Origin: Certhia americana
Taxonomy: Eukaryota; Chordata; Aves; Passeriformes; Certhiidae
DNA: 64,000 nucleotides
Direction of reading: 5' to 3'
Assembly: GCA_018697195.1 (NCBI GenBank)
Contig: CM031864.1
Location: 20,831,943-20,895,942, forward strand
Shown: positions 25,401 through 38,268 of the stretch, piece by piece
How positions within the stretch are numbered: position 1 is the first letter of the stretch
Layout of the letters: the number at the start of each line of letters is the position of its first letter
Made by a program: the position numbers and the translations under genes
The notes under the pieces: generated by a model
What the model was told of the DNA's origin: nothing
Database searches by the model: none
The model's input: the letters and a program-made list of their open reading frames with translations, nothing else

Positions 25401-28177
25401 GGTAATGACAGTGTTTCCACAGGGTGCTGGGATGTATGGCTTGGCTCCTGTCCCTGTGGGTCACAGCTTGTCACACGGACTCAGAGCAGTGGGGACACTC
25501 AGGCCTGCACTGCCAGAAACAAGCTGGTTTTACACAGTCCTTCAAGGCACAGTATTCCTTCCCATGGTATTTTTCACTAAGTGTCCTATCACACAGGGCC
25601 ACACCAACAACACCCTTTAGCATCCTTACATGGGGGTGGGTCAGGTGGTGTTCACTCATCTGGCAGGCTCCTCTTGAGGCACTGAAAGGTGCCACAGGCA
25701 AAAAAATCTTTCAGCTAATGGTGGTTAAAAGATTGTTTGATTATTTTACAGCAGCTGGACACTTGGGAAGTAATCCTCCAAAGGCATGTGCAAATTTTCA
25801 AAGCGTCAGGTCTCTCTATATTTCTAATTTCCAATTCATAAAATTGTCTGGGACACCTATACATCACCTGCCCCAGCTTTGTATTAAAATTAATTGAATG
25901 TTCATTATGATTGTGCAGTTCTCTTTCAAACTGAGATGGTGGTCTTCTTGATTTGGGTCAGTGGGTTCATAAAGATGAAGTAAGAAGTCTTCCTCATTGC
26001 TTTGTCCCACTGCCAGGTCTTTGTGACCCCTTGATCTTGGTCCAGGCTCCTTTCTTGGCTCTAAGTATCACGAGGCCAGGCGCATTTCTTGGTCTTTGAT
26101 TTTTAACAATGCTATGTGTATTTTCTATTGCTTCTAAAAACATAACTGAGTCAAATACATGATAACTGTCTTTGCTCTAATTATTCCAATCATACACATG
26201 TTAATAATTAAATCCTTAGCTTCTTCTCCTAATCTCCTCGTTAAGTTCTTAACCAAAATTTTTTTCTCTTATTTTGCCAACCTCTCATCAAAACGTATTG
26301 CTTACATCTTGCTAGCTACATGCCTAACTCTACATGCCTAAACTCCTTTTAACTCTTTGACTCACTCTCCCTAGAGTGTCTGCCATGTCCCATTTCTCTC
26401 CTCAGGATCAGGTGGAGATGAGCTTCTCTGTGCTGCCACGTCCCACAGCCTGCTGTTCAATTCCATCTTATCTCCCTCTACACATCTCACAGTAATGCTA
26501 CTCTTCCTGAAGATGCCAGAAAATAACATTTTAAGTAAAATGAATGCATAAAGCAGTGACTATTGTTCTAATCCCAAATTAATGTGCCTCTGTTATGAAT
26601 GTTATAACTGTGTATGACATTCAGAAGAAAACTAACAATATTTTCTCAGGGATTTTCCAGGTCCAGACTATCCCTTACATGCTCAGGCTAGTAAGAGAGC
26701 ATTGTGCATATGACAAAGGTGAAATGCCCACAGGGTGTGTTTTCAGGCATTTTTGATAAAAATATTGAAAGGTGCTAACAAAAATATAAAATGAATGCAA
26801 ACTAACCTGTTATTTGTGTATCTTATGTGTCACTATACTTGATGTAGACACCAGAGTCATATTATCTGTATTTATTAGCTAAAAAATACCAGAGCAAACC
26901 CCAGCCAGAAAAACCGAACACAGTAGACTTTAGTCCTGTTTAGACAGAAATTTTATCTAATGTATCTGGATAAGCCATGGGAGGGAAAGGAAAGCAAGAC
27001 TGATTTTCTAATTAATAGTCTTTGTCATGTGCCTGTGGAGGGTGAAGACCACTGCTTATTTTCTAGATATGTTAGAGCACATGAGAAAGAATTAAAACTC
27101 ATTTTTTCTGAATGCAAATCCTTCATTTCATTAACACTTTTCCCAATGATAGGTGTGGCTAATTTTTTTTGAAATCTAGCTTGTTTGGTTTCACACTACA
27201 ATAATAAATTCCTTTATGAATTATTAATCTGATTTTTTTAATGATACTATTCCAATTCCAAAATTAGGAAAGCCACTTTTGTTTCTATCCATATACACAA
27301 CTTGTTCTTTTAGATATTCCTTTTATTTTCCCATGCCTTCTGTTTAATATAGATTTTAATCCAGAAAAAGTTAAGGCAATTAAATCTTTGCAGAAGATGA
27401 TAAAGTCTTCCAATTAAAAGTATACTCATATTTTGACCTGTGTAGCCTTTTATAATGTACCTTTCTTTATTTATTCAGTGGAAAGCTGCTACAGAAGAAT
27501 TTAAGGTAGTTACAGTACTTTTTTCTCTCTAAAACCTGAGTCTGTCTCTGGTTTTTATGCTTTTCCTTGGTTGCCTGCTGCTTCCTAATCTTTCTGTCCC
27601 TGTGCTTGGACTCACTGACAATAATCCATTTTAATTAAAGCTCTCTACCTCAGTATTAGGTCAAAAAGGAAAATGTAAAAAGTGATGGTTAAAAATACAC
27701 ATTTCATTATATAACTGGAATCAACCCAAACCTCTTTTGCACTGTGGTTAATTTCCTTTGTTGTAAAGGAAATCTTCTGGTCCTACTTGGTTTATTATTT
27801 TGTTCACTATTGTGCACTGAAGTATTGAAAAAATTGGTTTCTTTGAGAAAGTGGTTCTGAGAATATTTGTCTTGTATTTGAAATGTGCAATTTTATAACT
27901 TTGTACATTCCAATTGATATAACTATCTCCTGTTCAGATTCCCTTCATATCAGCTTCAGGCAATGGACCTATTTTACTTACACTCAGCAAAATTTTGAAA
28001 TCTGTGCATTTGGCATGACTCCATTACTTTTTAAATGATCTGAGAATGAGATACTTGGGTACACAATAAATGGGAAGAGAAATATTTTTCTCATGTTAGG
28101 CTACCATGATTACAAGAAACCCTTTTTTAAGAAAATATTTGTGACAACTCTTCATAAAGGTTTTCTTCTTCATATAA
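22461..28177. other. Non-coding AT-rich DNA, no gene seen
   Basis: No exon or RNA gene is supported. Most of the segment is AT-rich unique sequence. Part of it, at about 25920-26470, is unusually rich in C and T on the plus strand and may be a degraded retroelement lying in reverse orientation. A 157-codon open frame at 25424-25897 shows no family resemblance and is probably chance. Confidence 0.6.
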
Positions 28178-28222
28178 TTAGTTGATCTTTAAGTCCTTTC
28201 CAACCCAAGATATTCTATGATA
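28178..28222 (+). mobile_element. CR1 3'-terminal scrap, forward
   Basis: About 45 bases matching the extreme 3' end of CR1: a GTTGATCTTTAAGTCCTTTC stretch, CAACCCAAGATATTCTATGA, then the start of a second terminal repeat. Too short for any coding content. The match is specific enough to call, but the left limit is uncertain. Confidence 0.75.
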
Positions 28223-29099
28223 CCTCTGATGCCCATAAAAGAATTAATAGACTAATTTAACAGCCACAGACAGGATGTAATTTCTAGAAGAAAATGCTTT
28301 TTTGATGTTCATGATGTAGCATTTATACACTGTTATCATCGTCACAGTGTGGTAAAAACCAAAAGAATGACAGGTAGACATGAATGATATAAAAAGAGCT
28401 AATAGTAAAGGTGGGGTAAAAGCCTTTTTTCAAGCTTGTTAGAATGGCTTGCCTTTTCACAGACTGCATTTTGCTGCTCATTTGCTGATAATTGGATAGT
28501 GGGAAGGAATTGTTCCTATCTTTTTCCACCTGAGAGGACTGAACTTAAAAATTTATAGGAGGACTGAGTTGACTGTCTATATTCCAGATAGCTCCCCACA
28601 TGAGCCAGATATTCCTGTTTCATTATTTTATTACACACAGCTAGGAAACCTTCCTACCACCCTCAGCTCCAGTGGACCTCCCTGGATGCTAAGGTGCACA
28701 GTAATAATTACCTGGGTTATCCATGGTGGGTCACAGGGCATTCACAAACCAAACTGCATAAGCTATTGTGAAATAGAAAAAATCACTACAGAATACATAA
28801 AAGGGAGCCTCATTCTAGAGCTTTCTTCCACTGTTAGTTTTCTATTACTTTGCACTTTTCTGTGAGATCTCAATCAGAGAAGCTTGTATTTTCAGGATAA
28901 GACAGTAGTTCATGAGTGACTTCACCTACGTGGAAAGTGAAGGTTAGTTGGAGAAAGAGAGATTGTCACCCTGATCTTTGAATGTTTTTTTAGCCTTCTG
29001 ATGTTTTGCATTTTCGTAGTGGAGTTCTCATGCACTTTCATGCAAACAATGATTGTTTTGCTTTCCTTTCTAGAGGAAATGAGAATTGATAGACTCCTA

Positions 29100-29260
29100 A
29101 TTTGACCAATGTAGTTGGAGAAGTTGCAACTTCACCCTCCAATCTCTGGTCACCTTTGGAATGGTATATATATATATATATATCAGAGTCATACAATAAA
29201 CTTCCTCTTTTCCTCCTTTCTCTGCGAAGAGAGTGGAGTGAGTGTGTGTATTCATTCATG
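29100..29260 (+). mobile_element. Possible solo LTR remnant
   Basis: The stretch has features in the order expected of a retroviral LTR: a TGTAG start near 29110, a TATA-like element now expanded into a TA microsatellite at 29165-29183, an AATAAA polyadenylation signal at 29195-29200, a pyrimidine-rich run, and a GAGTGAGTGTGTGT-type tail near 29237-29250. This order fits avian endogenous retrovirus LTRs in general. I could not define a matching CA end or a target-site duplication, and no gag, pol or env sequence is nearby. Each signal is common by chance in AT-rich DNA, so this is a weak call. Confidence 0.35.
29165..29183. repeat. (TA)n microsatellite
   Basis: About nine and a half perfect TA units. 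May have arisen by expansion of a TATA-like sequence. Confidence 0.9.
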
Positions 29261-30179
29261 TCATAGTGTGAAAGCAGATGGTTTGTAATGCCTCTCAGAT
29301 ATAGGAAATACCTCCTAACCTGTGCAGGCAGAATAGTGACCATAGTGTAGTTACACATAATTGAAGGAAAATTATTAGATTACAAAAAGTGTTATTGGCC
29401 AGTGGAGTAGCTGACATCAGCACACCCAGCTGTACTCTCTGCATGGAGGTGGCATCCCTCTGCAGCCCAGTTGTCAGGGGCAGATGTTCTGCAAAGTACA
29501 TTTCTATTAATCAATTCAATATTCCAATTAGACTAAGCAAAAAAGTTTTTCTGGCTTAATTTTTAGCAGGAAGAAGCACACTTCTGCTATCAATGAATCA
29601 GTGTGTGTAAATTTAAGAAAGGGATTCACTACTAATAATCTGTGGAGAATATTGGTAAACAGTGCAATAATGCAATTACATCCCAATAAATACCTGTCTC
29701 CAAAGAAAAGAACTGCTGGAAGAAAAGACCTCGGATGGACATTTTTCTTTGACTGAGGAAAGATACTAATATTTTACTGAAGAAGAATATTTAATAAAAA
29801 GTTCTACAAAACTGAGAATAAAGAATTTGAATAGTCTGCAAAGATTATTAAAAGGACTGGAAAAAAGCTTATTTCTGGATTTCCTCAAAGTGTCATGAAA
29901 ATCTGGAACCAGGTTTTAAACCAGAGGAAAATACAGATGAATAAATTCAGGCAATATGAAGCAGGGTGGTACAGGAATAGAAAGAGTGTGCCACCCACAC
30001 TCCTTTTTGCAGCTCTGGCTTGGTAGGAACTATACATCTCGGGAAGAACACTTTTCTTTGTAGAGGAAACTGATAAAATTTAGCTTTGCACAAAACTCAA
30101 AGTGTTCCTGCAGTGATGTATTTGAACAGTACTTTCAACAACATAAATTTTGAGGACTACAAAATAGAAAATTTACATT

Positions 30180-30192
30180 AAAAAAAAAAAAA
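30180..30192. repeat. Poly-A run (13 bases)
   Basis: Short adenine homopolymer with no recognised retroposed sequence before it. Confidence 0.8.
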
Positions 30193-31135
30193 TCATATAT
30201 TTTCCTGCCATCTCTCCCTGATGTAAAAGCAGGCAACTAATTTCCTTCCTTTTTCAGTTCAGCTAGCAAAATGAGAGCAAACCCAGCCAGGAAGCTAACC
30301 AAGTAAAGTTAGGGCTCATCATAATTCTCCAATTTCAGCCACCTTGAATCGCAGGGATTGGCATTTCAATCATTACACTTACAGAAGGAAGCAGGTTTAT
30401 GATCTGCACCATCCCTGCTGACTTCACTGTGGCATTAGGAATTTTTCCCTAGCGCATAGTCTTTATCATATGCTTGGTCTCTAGCAGAGATCAGTATAGA
30501 GATGATTTAAAAGGTTTAAGTAAAAGCTCAAAGGCTTATGAAATGGTAAGTTTCAAATGAATCTGAATGGGTTGTGTTTAAAAGGTGTTCACCTACACTA
30601 ATTCTTTCATGGTGAAAGGATGGGAGCAAAAAGGAGATGATGAGAGAAAACAAAGAAGCAGATGTTGAAAAGATGAACAGTCAGTTGAAAAGATGGATGC
30701 AGATTATAGCCATGCCAAAGATGGCTTGGCTCCCAGCACTGCACTGTGAGAAAACCAGTTGATCTATATACTTTTTTTTTCCTTTGTCCCATTATATTAG
30801 GCTCTTCTCTGACTTTACTTCTCATTTTGAAGGAATTTTTGATGACAATCAAAAGCTTATTCCTGATCAAACTTCCATGGGAGTTTGTGCCCAGGCATAT
30901 TCAGAAGCCCCTGTGTCTATCCATCTGCATGTTAGTTAACAGGAACTTTTCCAAATCTGGCTCTGCGTTACCAGTTGTCAGTGCAGATTGAATTGCTGAA
31001 CAAAAACTACTGGGAGAGAAATGTGTGGGCAGACATTCAGAAACAGAGGTTTTTTTCATGATCTGGTTTCTTTGCATCGCCTGAACATTGCAAAGCAGAC
31101 AGTCTGTTCACAAAGGCAAACCGAGGATTGTCCTC

Positions 31136-31174
31136 ATGCACGATAACACTGCGCTCCACAGAGCTGTGAGAGCC
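31136..31174 (+). pseudogene. Possible mariner-type transposase scrap
   Basis: In the frame opening at 31088 the translation includes VLMHDNTALHRAVRA. The HDNxxxHxA arrangement resembles the block around the second catalytic aspartate of Tc1/mariner transposases. The aspartate codon is 31142-31144. The expected downstream block with the third acidic residue, about 34 residues later, is absent at the right spacing, and I see no first-aspartate block upstream or inverted terminal repeats. The frame ends at 31303. This may be a relic or a chance match of about ten residues. Confidence 0.2.
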
Positions 31175-33984
31175 ATCTCCCAGATAAGCAATGCCACCAC
31201 CTCATGCAGCAAAGGAAAAAAGAAAGAAGCTTTTGAAACAAAGCAACCTTTGGCATGTCAGCCAGATGTGAGTTCTGCTTTGATACTAAAAAGTATATAT
31301 TGATGTGGCACCAGTGTGATCCTTCCAACTAAAACTTTGTAATCTCTGCTTGTATATTCTGTCTGGAAGAACAAAGCTTCTGTTTCTGCCTGAGTTGGCT
31401 TCAGCTGCATTCAATCTGTTTTCTCAATGTTCATATGAATAATACTTCTGCTTCAGGTTTTGCAGACATTCCTTTTAATCACAAGAGCAAGGCCGACATG
31501 TAAACTCACATCTGCAATACTGAACTGTAATTTCACTCACACATCTCCAAATGCTAAATTTGTGACTTATGTTGCTATTACAGCTCAATTAGTGCAGTAT
31601 TTCTCAACCTTCACCAGGTTTACTCATGCTTATTTTTTTTCAATGGTATTGCTCAATTTTATCTTTCATTTAATAAGGTGAAGTTTGTTTTTTGGTGGGT
31701 CATTTGCCTCTTAATATATGTTGGTAACACTGAGATTTCACAGCCAATGTAACGACAGAAAAAATATTTTATTGTACCATCTCAGAGTGTTTTGGTCTTG
31801 TGAAACACATTCTGATGCACAAATGGTCAAGTGCTTTGTTTAGAATGGACTGGGGATGGCCATTTGCAGTCACAGAGATTTCCATGTGTTTAGGATATGC
31901 ACGTTTCATGCATTGCAGAGTCTGGAGTCATTGTCCTTCTCCCACTTGGCATTACAAAGATATTACATTCCCATGAATGATGACTGACTGCAACGGTTCT
32001 GGCACTGACAGAAAATGCTGCTATTGTAGGATATGCAAAATATGGCTTCCAGCAGAGACCATCACGGCATGGTTCTCAAAAGCCTGGCCAGAAAGCCTCT
32101 TTCCAGTTATTCAACAGAACCACTCCTTACTGAGCACTGTGGATTGGGCACAACAAATGTACAAGCCCAAGACTGCGACAAGTCACAAAGACAACACTAT
32201 TTTAAAGATACTTCAGGAGCTACGTTTTCCCTTCTGTGGTGTTGAGGTAAACCCGTGACTCTGCTGGGAACACGTGGAGTTTAAATGTTTGTGCACTGAG
32301 TTCTGCACAACCAGCTAAGGAGAAAACACAGTCTGCATCTTACAAATGGTTTATAGCCACAAAATAGATGCTGACAGTTGCATAAGTTTTCTCCAGTGTA
32401 TTACTACAAGCAATCCTACAGAAACAGTGTCTTTCTGGTTTTCAGTGGTTAGAATTAATGGAAATAAATATGCACACTGCACAGGGAAATGGATAAGTGG
32501 TGTAGTCTGGTTTTGCTTCACTGAATTTAATAAATATCAATTTAAAAATTATAAGGAAACACTTCTTTGTGCTTTGTAACCTCAAGGTTCCTTAAATGAA
32601 TTCCAGGTGATCATTGCTTTTCTCCAGCAAACACCTCTGACCCTTTCATAGCATGAACTTTATGACACGTGGGACACCTGACCTCAGCAGAGAGGACTAT
32701 TTTAGATAGTGCTGTGTGTAGTTTATTGACTGAGAGAAGCAGATGAGAATCAATGATAAGAACATCTCTGATGGTCAATGAGGAAGAATTTGATCTGCTG
32801 GCTACTGAACTTAAAGTTTTGTTTAATGATTTCAGAGGGACATTGGCTTACACACACAAAGCCCTTCACTTGTCAAGAGCAAGAGAGGCACCACATTCCA
32901 AATTCACTCATGGCATCCAACAGTGCTCTTCTCAAACAACCCATGTGATTAATACAACGTACTGAGTGCAAAGATTACAATTTTTCTGGCCACCAACTAG
33001 CAGTGTTTAAAGCAATAAATATTTACAGCAGTGATGCTTTGTATCAAGCTCTACCAGCCCATCCCTTTTATGCTTCTTTTCACTGCTGTTATTAATCTCG
33101 AGCTGCATTTTCAGCTCCAAGTAGTCTATATACGTATATGCTCAACATCATGCAGCCACCATTTTTCTTCAATCTTTTGCTGTATACTCCTTGAATAATT
33201 TGGATGGCTATATGAAGTTACTTCACATTTTTACCTCATGTCTATAAGTTCTTCATCTTTTTAAAAATAGCTTCTTTGTCACACTACATTAAAACAGGAT
33301 AAAATTTTCTGATAAACCATTACCAGTTCCTGGCAATTTAACTGTATAGAAAGACTTCTGTTGCCTTTAATATCCTTGATGTTGAAATTCAGCTTCGAAG
33401 AAGCAAGGGGACATGTAACGATATCACCCTGCTGCAGCATAACATACAGGGAATACATCTTCAATGCATCAACTAAGAAGTTGCACAACTTGCCTACAAA
33501 ATTTTCCATTTATCCCAGAGAGACAAACCCCTTCCTATCAGGATACAACATACTAAGTCCTCAGATAAGACTGCATTTTAAAAGCAGAAATACTTCTTTT
33601 ACATTTGACTTCTCTCTTTTTCAGGTTTACATGCCCCTTGCAGGCAAACTAGCAAATTATACAGGAAAATTTATGTGATAAGTCAGTAATTTCTTATGCA
33701 AATATTATGTTCTGCTTCAGGGTGTATCCTTAAGCTGCATCAGATATTTACCTCAGTTTCTGAAAGAATTTCTTCTGCTAGACCAAAATGCTGTCTTGTA
33801 TAAAGGAAATTATACTGAAGTTTGTGATAAAACAATCTGTGGGTGTTTTAAAAGGCATTATCGCTAGAATTGGTGAAGAATACGCAATGAGGTTTTGTTG
33901 CCTAGCAATCCTCTACGTATTTACAATTCATATTGGGTCACTGAAAATCACAGAGATGAAAGAAACCAAGGAATTTCACTCCTT

Positions 33985-34450
33985 AGAGCTGCTGGAACAT
34001 GCCCAGAGGACAATGGACCTGGGGAAGGGTCTGGAGAGCAAGTCACATCATATAAAGAGAGTCTGAGGGAGCTGGTGGTGTTTAGCCTGAAGAAAAGGAA
34101 GCCCAGGGAACACATTGGAGGCCCAGGGAAGACATTATTACTCTCTAAAACTACCCAAAAGGAGGCTGTAGTCTGGTGGGGGTTGGCGTCTCTCCGAGGC
34201 AAACACCAACAGGATAAGAGGGTTGGTTTCAAGCTGGACCAGGGGAGGTTCAGGTTGGACATCAGGAAGAATTTCTTGGAAAGGGTGAAGGAAGGGGCTG
34301 CCCAGGGAGGTGGTGGAGTCAACATTCTTGGAGGTATTCAAGAAACAACTGGATGTGGCACTTAATGCTTTGGTTTAGTTGACAAGGCTCAGGCAAATGT
34401 TGCACTCATTCTTGGAGTTCTTTTCCAACCTGAGTGATTCTGTGATTCTA
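33985..34450 (+). mobile_element. CR1 LINE fragment, about 465 bp, forward
   Basis: A 5'-truncated CR1 copy. The forward frame 33895-34365 carries recognisable ORF2 C-terminal pieces: SLRELVVFSLKKRKPRE, then FKLDQGRFRLDIRKNFLE, then the decayed equivalent of the HWNRLP region. After the frame, ATGTGGCACTTAATGCTTTG leads to TCTTTTCCAACCTGAGTGAT and ends in GTGATTCTGTGATTCTA. Unlike a typical copy, it has a 20-bp tandem duplication at 34101-34140 and a deletion around 34285-34300 that removes the 'ERV..HWN' coding sequence. Beginning and family are clear; subfamily is not called. Confidence 0.93.
34101..34140. repeat. 20-bp tandem duplication inside CR1
   Basis: GCCCAGGGAACACATTGGAG at 34101-34120 is followed directly by GCCCAGGGAAGACATTATTA. 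CR1 normally has one copy of this segment, so the duplication arose in this copy or its recent source. Confidence 0.75.
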
Positions 34451-35566
34451 TTTAAGCCCTTTAGACGCAATTCACATTTACTTTCTCACCAACAAACAGC
34501 CTCTGATCTTCATGACATAAAGCAATATGAATAATTAATTCACTATTTCTTCATATTTTGTACACTAACTTGTATATATTGTCCAATTAGCAATAGATAT
34601 ATTTTCTTTACATCTTAGAATTTGAGAAAAAATATTCAAAATTGCCTGGTGTTATTTTTTTTTTTATTTCTGACTATATTCAGAGTTAATGCTGAGATCT
34701 CAATGTTAGCTCTTCTGACATTACAATGACCTGATTTTGAGTTCCTAAAGTTAAATGTTAAGTGCCAATTTCAGCTACACAGCCTTACCATTCTGACCCA
34801 CATCAAAGCATTAAAAAGGTCCCAAGGACATCATTCTAAAGGGTGTGAATGAAAGTCCCAGTTATACAGGCTTCCTTCCTGGAAAAATAACATCTTTGAA
34901 TTGGGTGGGGGATGTGCACAAAACTTCTTTAGATGTTGGAGCTTCATTATGCAACTGTTCAGATGTACCCATTACCATGACTGAAAATTCCAGCTGCTTT
35001 TGACTTCAAGGCAAAAACTCAAGGTTACTTTAACATAGTTTTCTCTGCATTTGATAATACCTATTTTCTGCTAAGGAAAAATTAGTTTAGAACTTCCCCT
35101 GCCTCACACTGCAATTATTTTTTTCATCAGTTAGAGCAGCTGCCAATTTACTACACTTTGTGACCTGCATTAGGTTGGTTTAGAAGCCAATCTAACAGTA
35201 ATAAGCCTTGCTGAGCAGGAAGAGCCTTCGTGTTCACTATTCAGGGGATGGAGAGAGATGATAGCATCAACAGTCCTTATCAGATAACAATTGCAAACCC
35301 AGTTCTGACTCAGTCCTCTGAGAGCTATGAATTGATTGGTCCCCTCATAATATTTTAACTCAAAAATCTGTAAAACAAATGATCCAACATGTTAATGAAA
35401 AAAAAAATTAGTTTCTAGAATTCATCTGTGTTTTTGTTATAGGCATTTCCCATTTCGAATATGTCACATTTGATGACACCACTGCACACAAATGCATGAC
35501 AATATTGAAGTCAATACAATACATCTGAAGGTAACTCAGCAAATAAGCTGTAACTTGCATATATAA

Positions 35567-35645
35567 TTACAGAAATAATATAATTTAATTTACAAAAATA
35601 ATAAATAATTTATTTTACAGAAATAATATAATATAATTTACAGAT
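35567..35645. repeat. AT-rich imperfect direct repeat, period about 48 bp
   Basis: TTACAGAAATAATATAAT occurs at 35567 and again at 35615, with AT-rich sequence between. Two copies only. Confidence 0.75.
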
Positions 35646-35897
35646 GATAATCTCTACTAAATTTATTAGAGAAGTAAAGAAATTTAAGAATTAAGCATAT
35701 TAAGAAATAAAACTCATCCTTTTTTCTGACCAATATTGTTGACTATATTATCTATAACAGAAATTAGATTTGACGTCCAGGAAAAATTTTTAGACACTCA
35801 TGGCAAGTTAGTTGGTTAGTCTTTTTTTTCCTTAAGGATAATCAGTAAAATCTTACTTGAATTTTTTAGTTAAAATCATTCTCTGAGTAGCCAAGAG

Positions 35898-35967
35898 CTA
35901 TTTCTCTATTATTTCTTTAATATTTCTATTAGTATATCTATTAGTATTTCTATATTTTCATTAGTGG
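35898..35967. repeat. Degenerate AT-rich minisatellite
   Basis: Units related to TATTTCTATTAGTA repeat three to five times with length variation. A short degenerate tandem array without coding content. Confidence 0.65.
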
Positions 35968-38268
35968 TACCTATTACCCTTTTACTAAAAAGTCACATCC
36001 CTGCCTTTGTGAAAGCTGGGCAAAGACTTCTATTTATTTGAGAATTTACTTTGGGATGAATATCCCAGGGATCCAAGAACTCAACACTTCTGCCCCAAGT
36101 GCAAGAGACAATTATTTCATCTCTCTCTGTAGCACAAGTAAACAAGTCTCATATTTCAAAAATAGTAACAGAAAACCATACCAAAGGAAAATATTCCCCT
36201 GCAAGTCTAAGGAGAGTATAAGGAAGTAAATAAGCTGTGACAGATTTGGTTACTTAATGTACCACTGGGAGGTGCCCAGATCCTGAGGTAATAAACACAT
36301 TACAAAAATTCATACAGAACAGAATAGTCTAATTCACATGCAAAGCACTGTGCCCAAAGCATCAGGTGTTCCCTAGAGGGATATAATACAATGGTGATGA
36401 AAATAACAGAATAAAAGAAGAAAAAGTATTTAGAATTACCAATCAAATAAGTCTGAAGAGCTGACACTTCACAAGGGAAGGGATTAAGGACAAGGAGATA
36501 GAAGAGACAGTGAGTCTGGACATCTGAGATGACTAAAGTTCAGTCAGAACCTTAATATCCCATGGGAGTCAAGTTACGCCATAAGGTTTAGTAACATATA
36601 TGTGAAATATATCAAGGAATCCAGTGGTAAGGAAGAAATATCCTATTTTTTGTTATGAAAGCAAAACCACAGTTTTAGAAGTTGTGACTATCATCTTCTT
36701 TTTTAATGAGTTCGATTTCAGTTCTAGATTGCTTCTATTTTTTTTCACTATCTATACAGACAGAGAAGAATACACAAATTAAAAGAAAGAATATAGTCAT
36801 TATTACTTACAAGATAGATAATTTTTCATAGAAAAAGGCCCTGACAATGGCAAATGTGTTCAGGCACAAGGAAGAGTCATCTCATTGATGAGTGTGTGTT
36901 ACTCACTCCTACTAAATATCTTTCATGGTTTTACCTTTAAACAGGTGTAAAATCATGAAACTATCTAAAGACAACCATAGCCTCTCACCGGAATGTTAAT
37001 AAGGAGCCATTACTTCAGTCAAGACATGTTTATCCTAAAAAAGTTGTACCGTCCATACTTATCACATATGCATGGAATGCAAACAAAAGTAGCTTGGGCT
37101 ACAATTAATTCAGCTCTTGTTATAAGAAAGCCCTTTGAATTAAAATACATTTTGATTCTTTTCTCCTATGAAATATCTACTTGTGCTTACATTTTCAGCT
37201 GCCCAAATATAGCAATTGAATCTCATACAAAAGTGGGAAATACTGCAGTTTCAGGGAATAGATCATGATACATATTCCCACGTCAAAGTCATTTACAAGA
37301 TTGTGATTCGGACCTACATCACTACAGGTCTGGTGTCCAGGCCAGTGTCCTACTTTGAATCTATCTCAAATTAAGAGTTAGAGAGTGCAAACTTGTTGAA
37401 AATATCAGCCCCTCAAAAGGCAATTCTTTTGTATACTAAAAATAGGAAATATATTAATAAGGATATAAAATGGCTCAGGCTGTTATTGACTCGTTACCTG
37501 GGGTAACCGTTTTTACAGTGCATTTGTGTTGAGATTCAGACATCTTTACAACCAAACTGATTCTTCTTTATGTATGATACATGCTTGGAATAGAGGATTC
37601 TGAGGAATAGAGGGTTCATCATACTGACAAATGGAATTATTTGCAGCAACCCTAAGTGTTGCAGGTATGCCAGCAGAGAGCCTTTCTGTGCATGATCATG
37701 TTTCAAGAGCACATATATGTCAAGCTTCAGCTCTTTCTGTCAAAAGGGATGCTTGAATGCATAATAACACATTTTTTCTTACTGAAGAGCCTCTTTGTGC
37801 CATACAATACAAGCAAAATTGCAGAAAAACCTTTCCAATGTTTCTGTCTAAAAAGAAAAATTGATACTGCCCAATAATTTTATTTGCAGCTTTTCTCTAT
37901 GATAATTATTTAGTGATCAAGTACAACTTAATAGGTGTGATACCTATTAGAAAACATCTTTATCCTTATTATTCCAGTTAACTCCTTAAGGCAGTTCTAG
38001 GGTGTACCAATCAGTATTCTCTGGAAGACTGTCTTACACATTTAGTGCATAAATGCAATGCATCGGGAATTACTCACACAAATCCAGAGAGGAAACTTAA
38101 CATGCATCTTGTATGTTTTGGGAAACTGATCTGAACACTGGATACATCTTCCCTAAAAGTAAGATACAGCTTCTACCAGATAAGAACATGACGATTACAG
38201 AAGCTGTTTTGATTTTAAGTAAATTTCATAAACAAAAAATCTAAAAGTCTCAGTCTACAGATTCCTAT

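Larger units (their letters stand above)
28223..33984. other. Non-coding AT-rich DNA, no gene seen
   Basis: AT-rich sequence with no supported exon or RNA gene. It includes a possible solo LTR at 29100-29260 containing a TA microsatellite, a 13-base poly-A run at 30180-30192, and a short possible mariner-like motif at 31136-31174. Open frames at 33361-33678 and 33788-34066 are not protein-like, apart from the CR1 part that begins near 33985. Confidence 0.6.

Noticed and set aside
25424..25897. 157-codon forward open frame as a gene
   Set aside because: No domain, no family resemblance, and an overlapping frame of similar quality; length is within chance expectation.
29038..29358. 106-codon minus-strand frame across the TA microsatellite
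   Set aside because: The YIYIYIY run is the microsatellite translated; the flanks are not protein-like.
31300..31345. Additional CR1 3' end around GATCCTTCCAAC
   Set aside because: The match is too short and lacks the terminal ATTCTRTG repeats.
33895..34365. 156-codon forward open frame as a gene
   Set aside because: From about 33985 onward it is a CR1 ORF2 remnant; the first 30 codons are flanking sequence.
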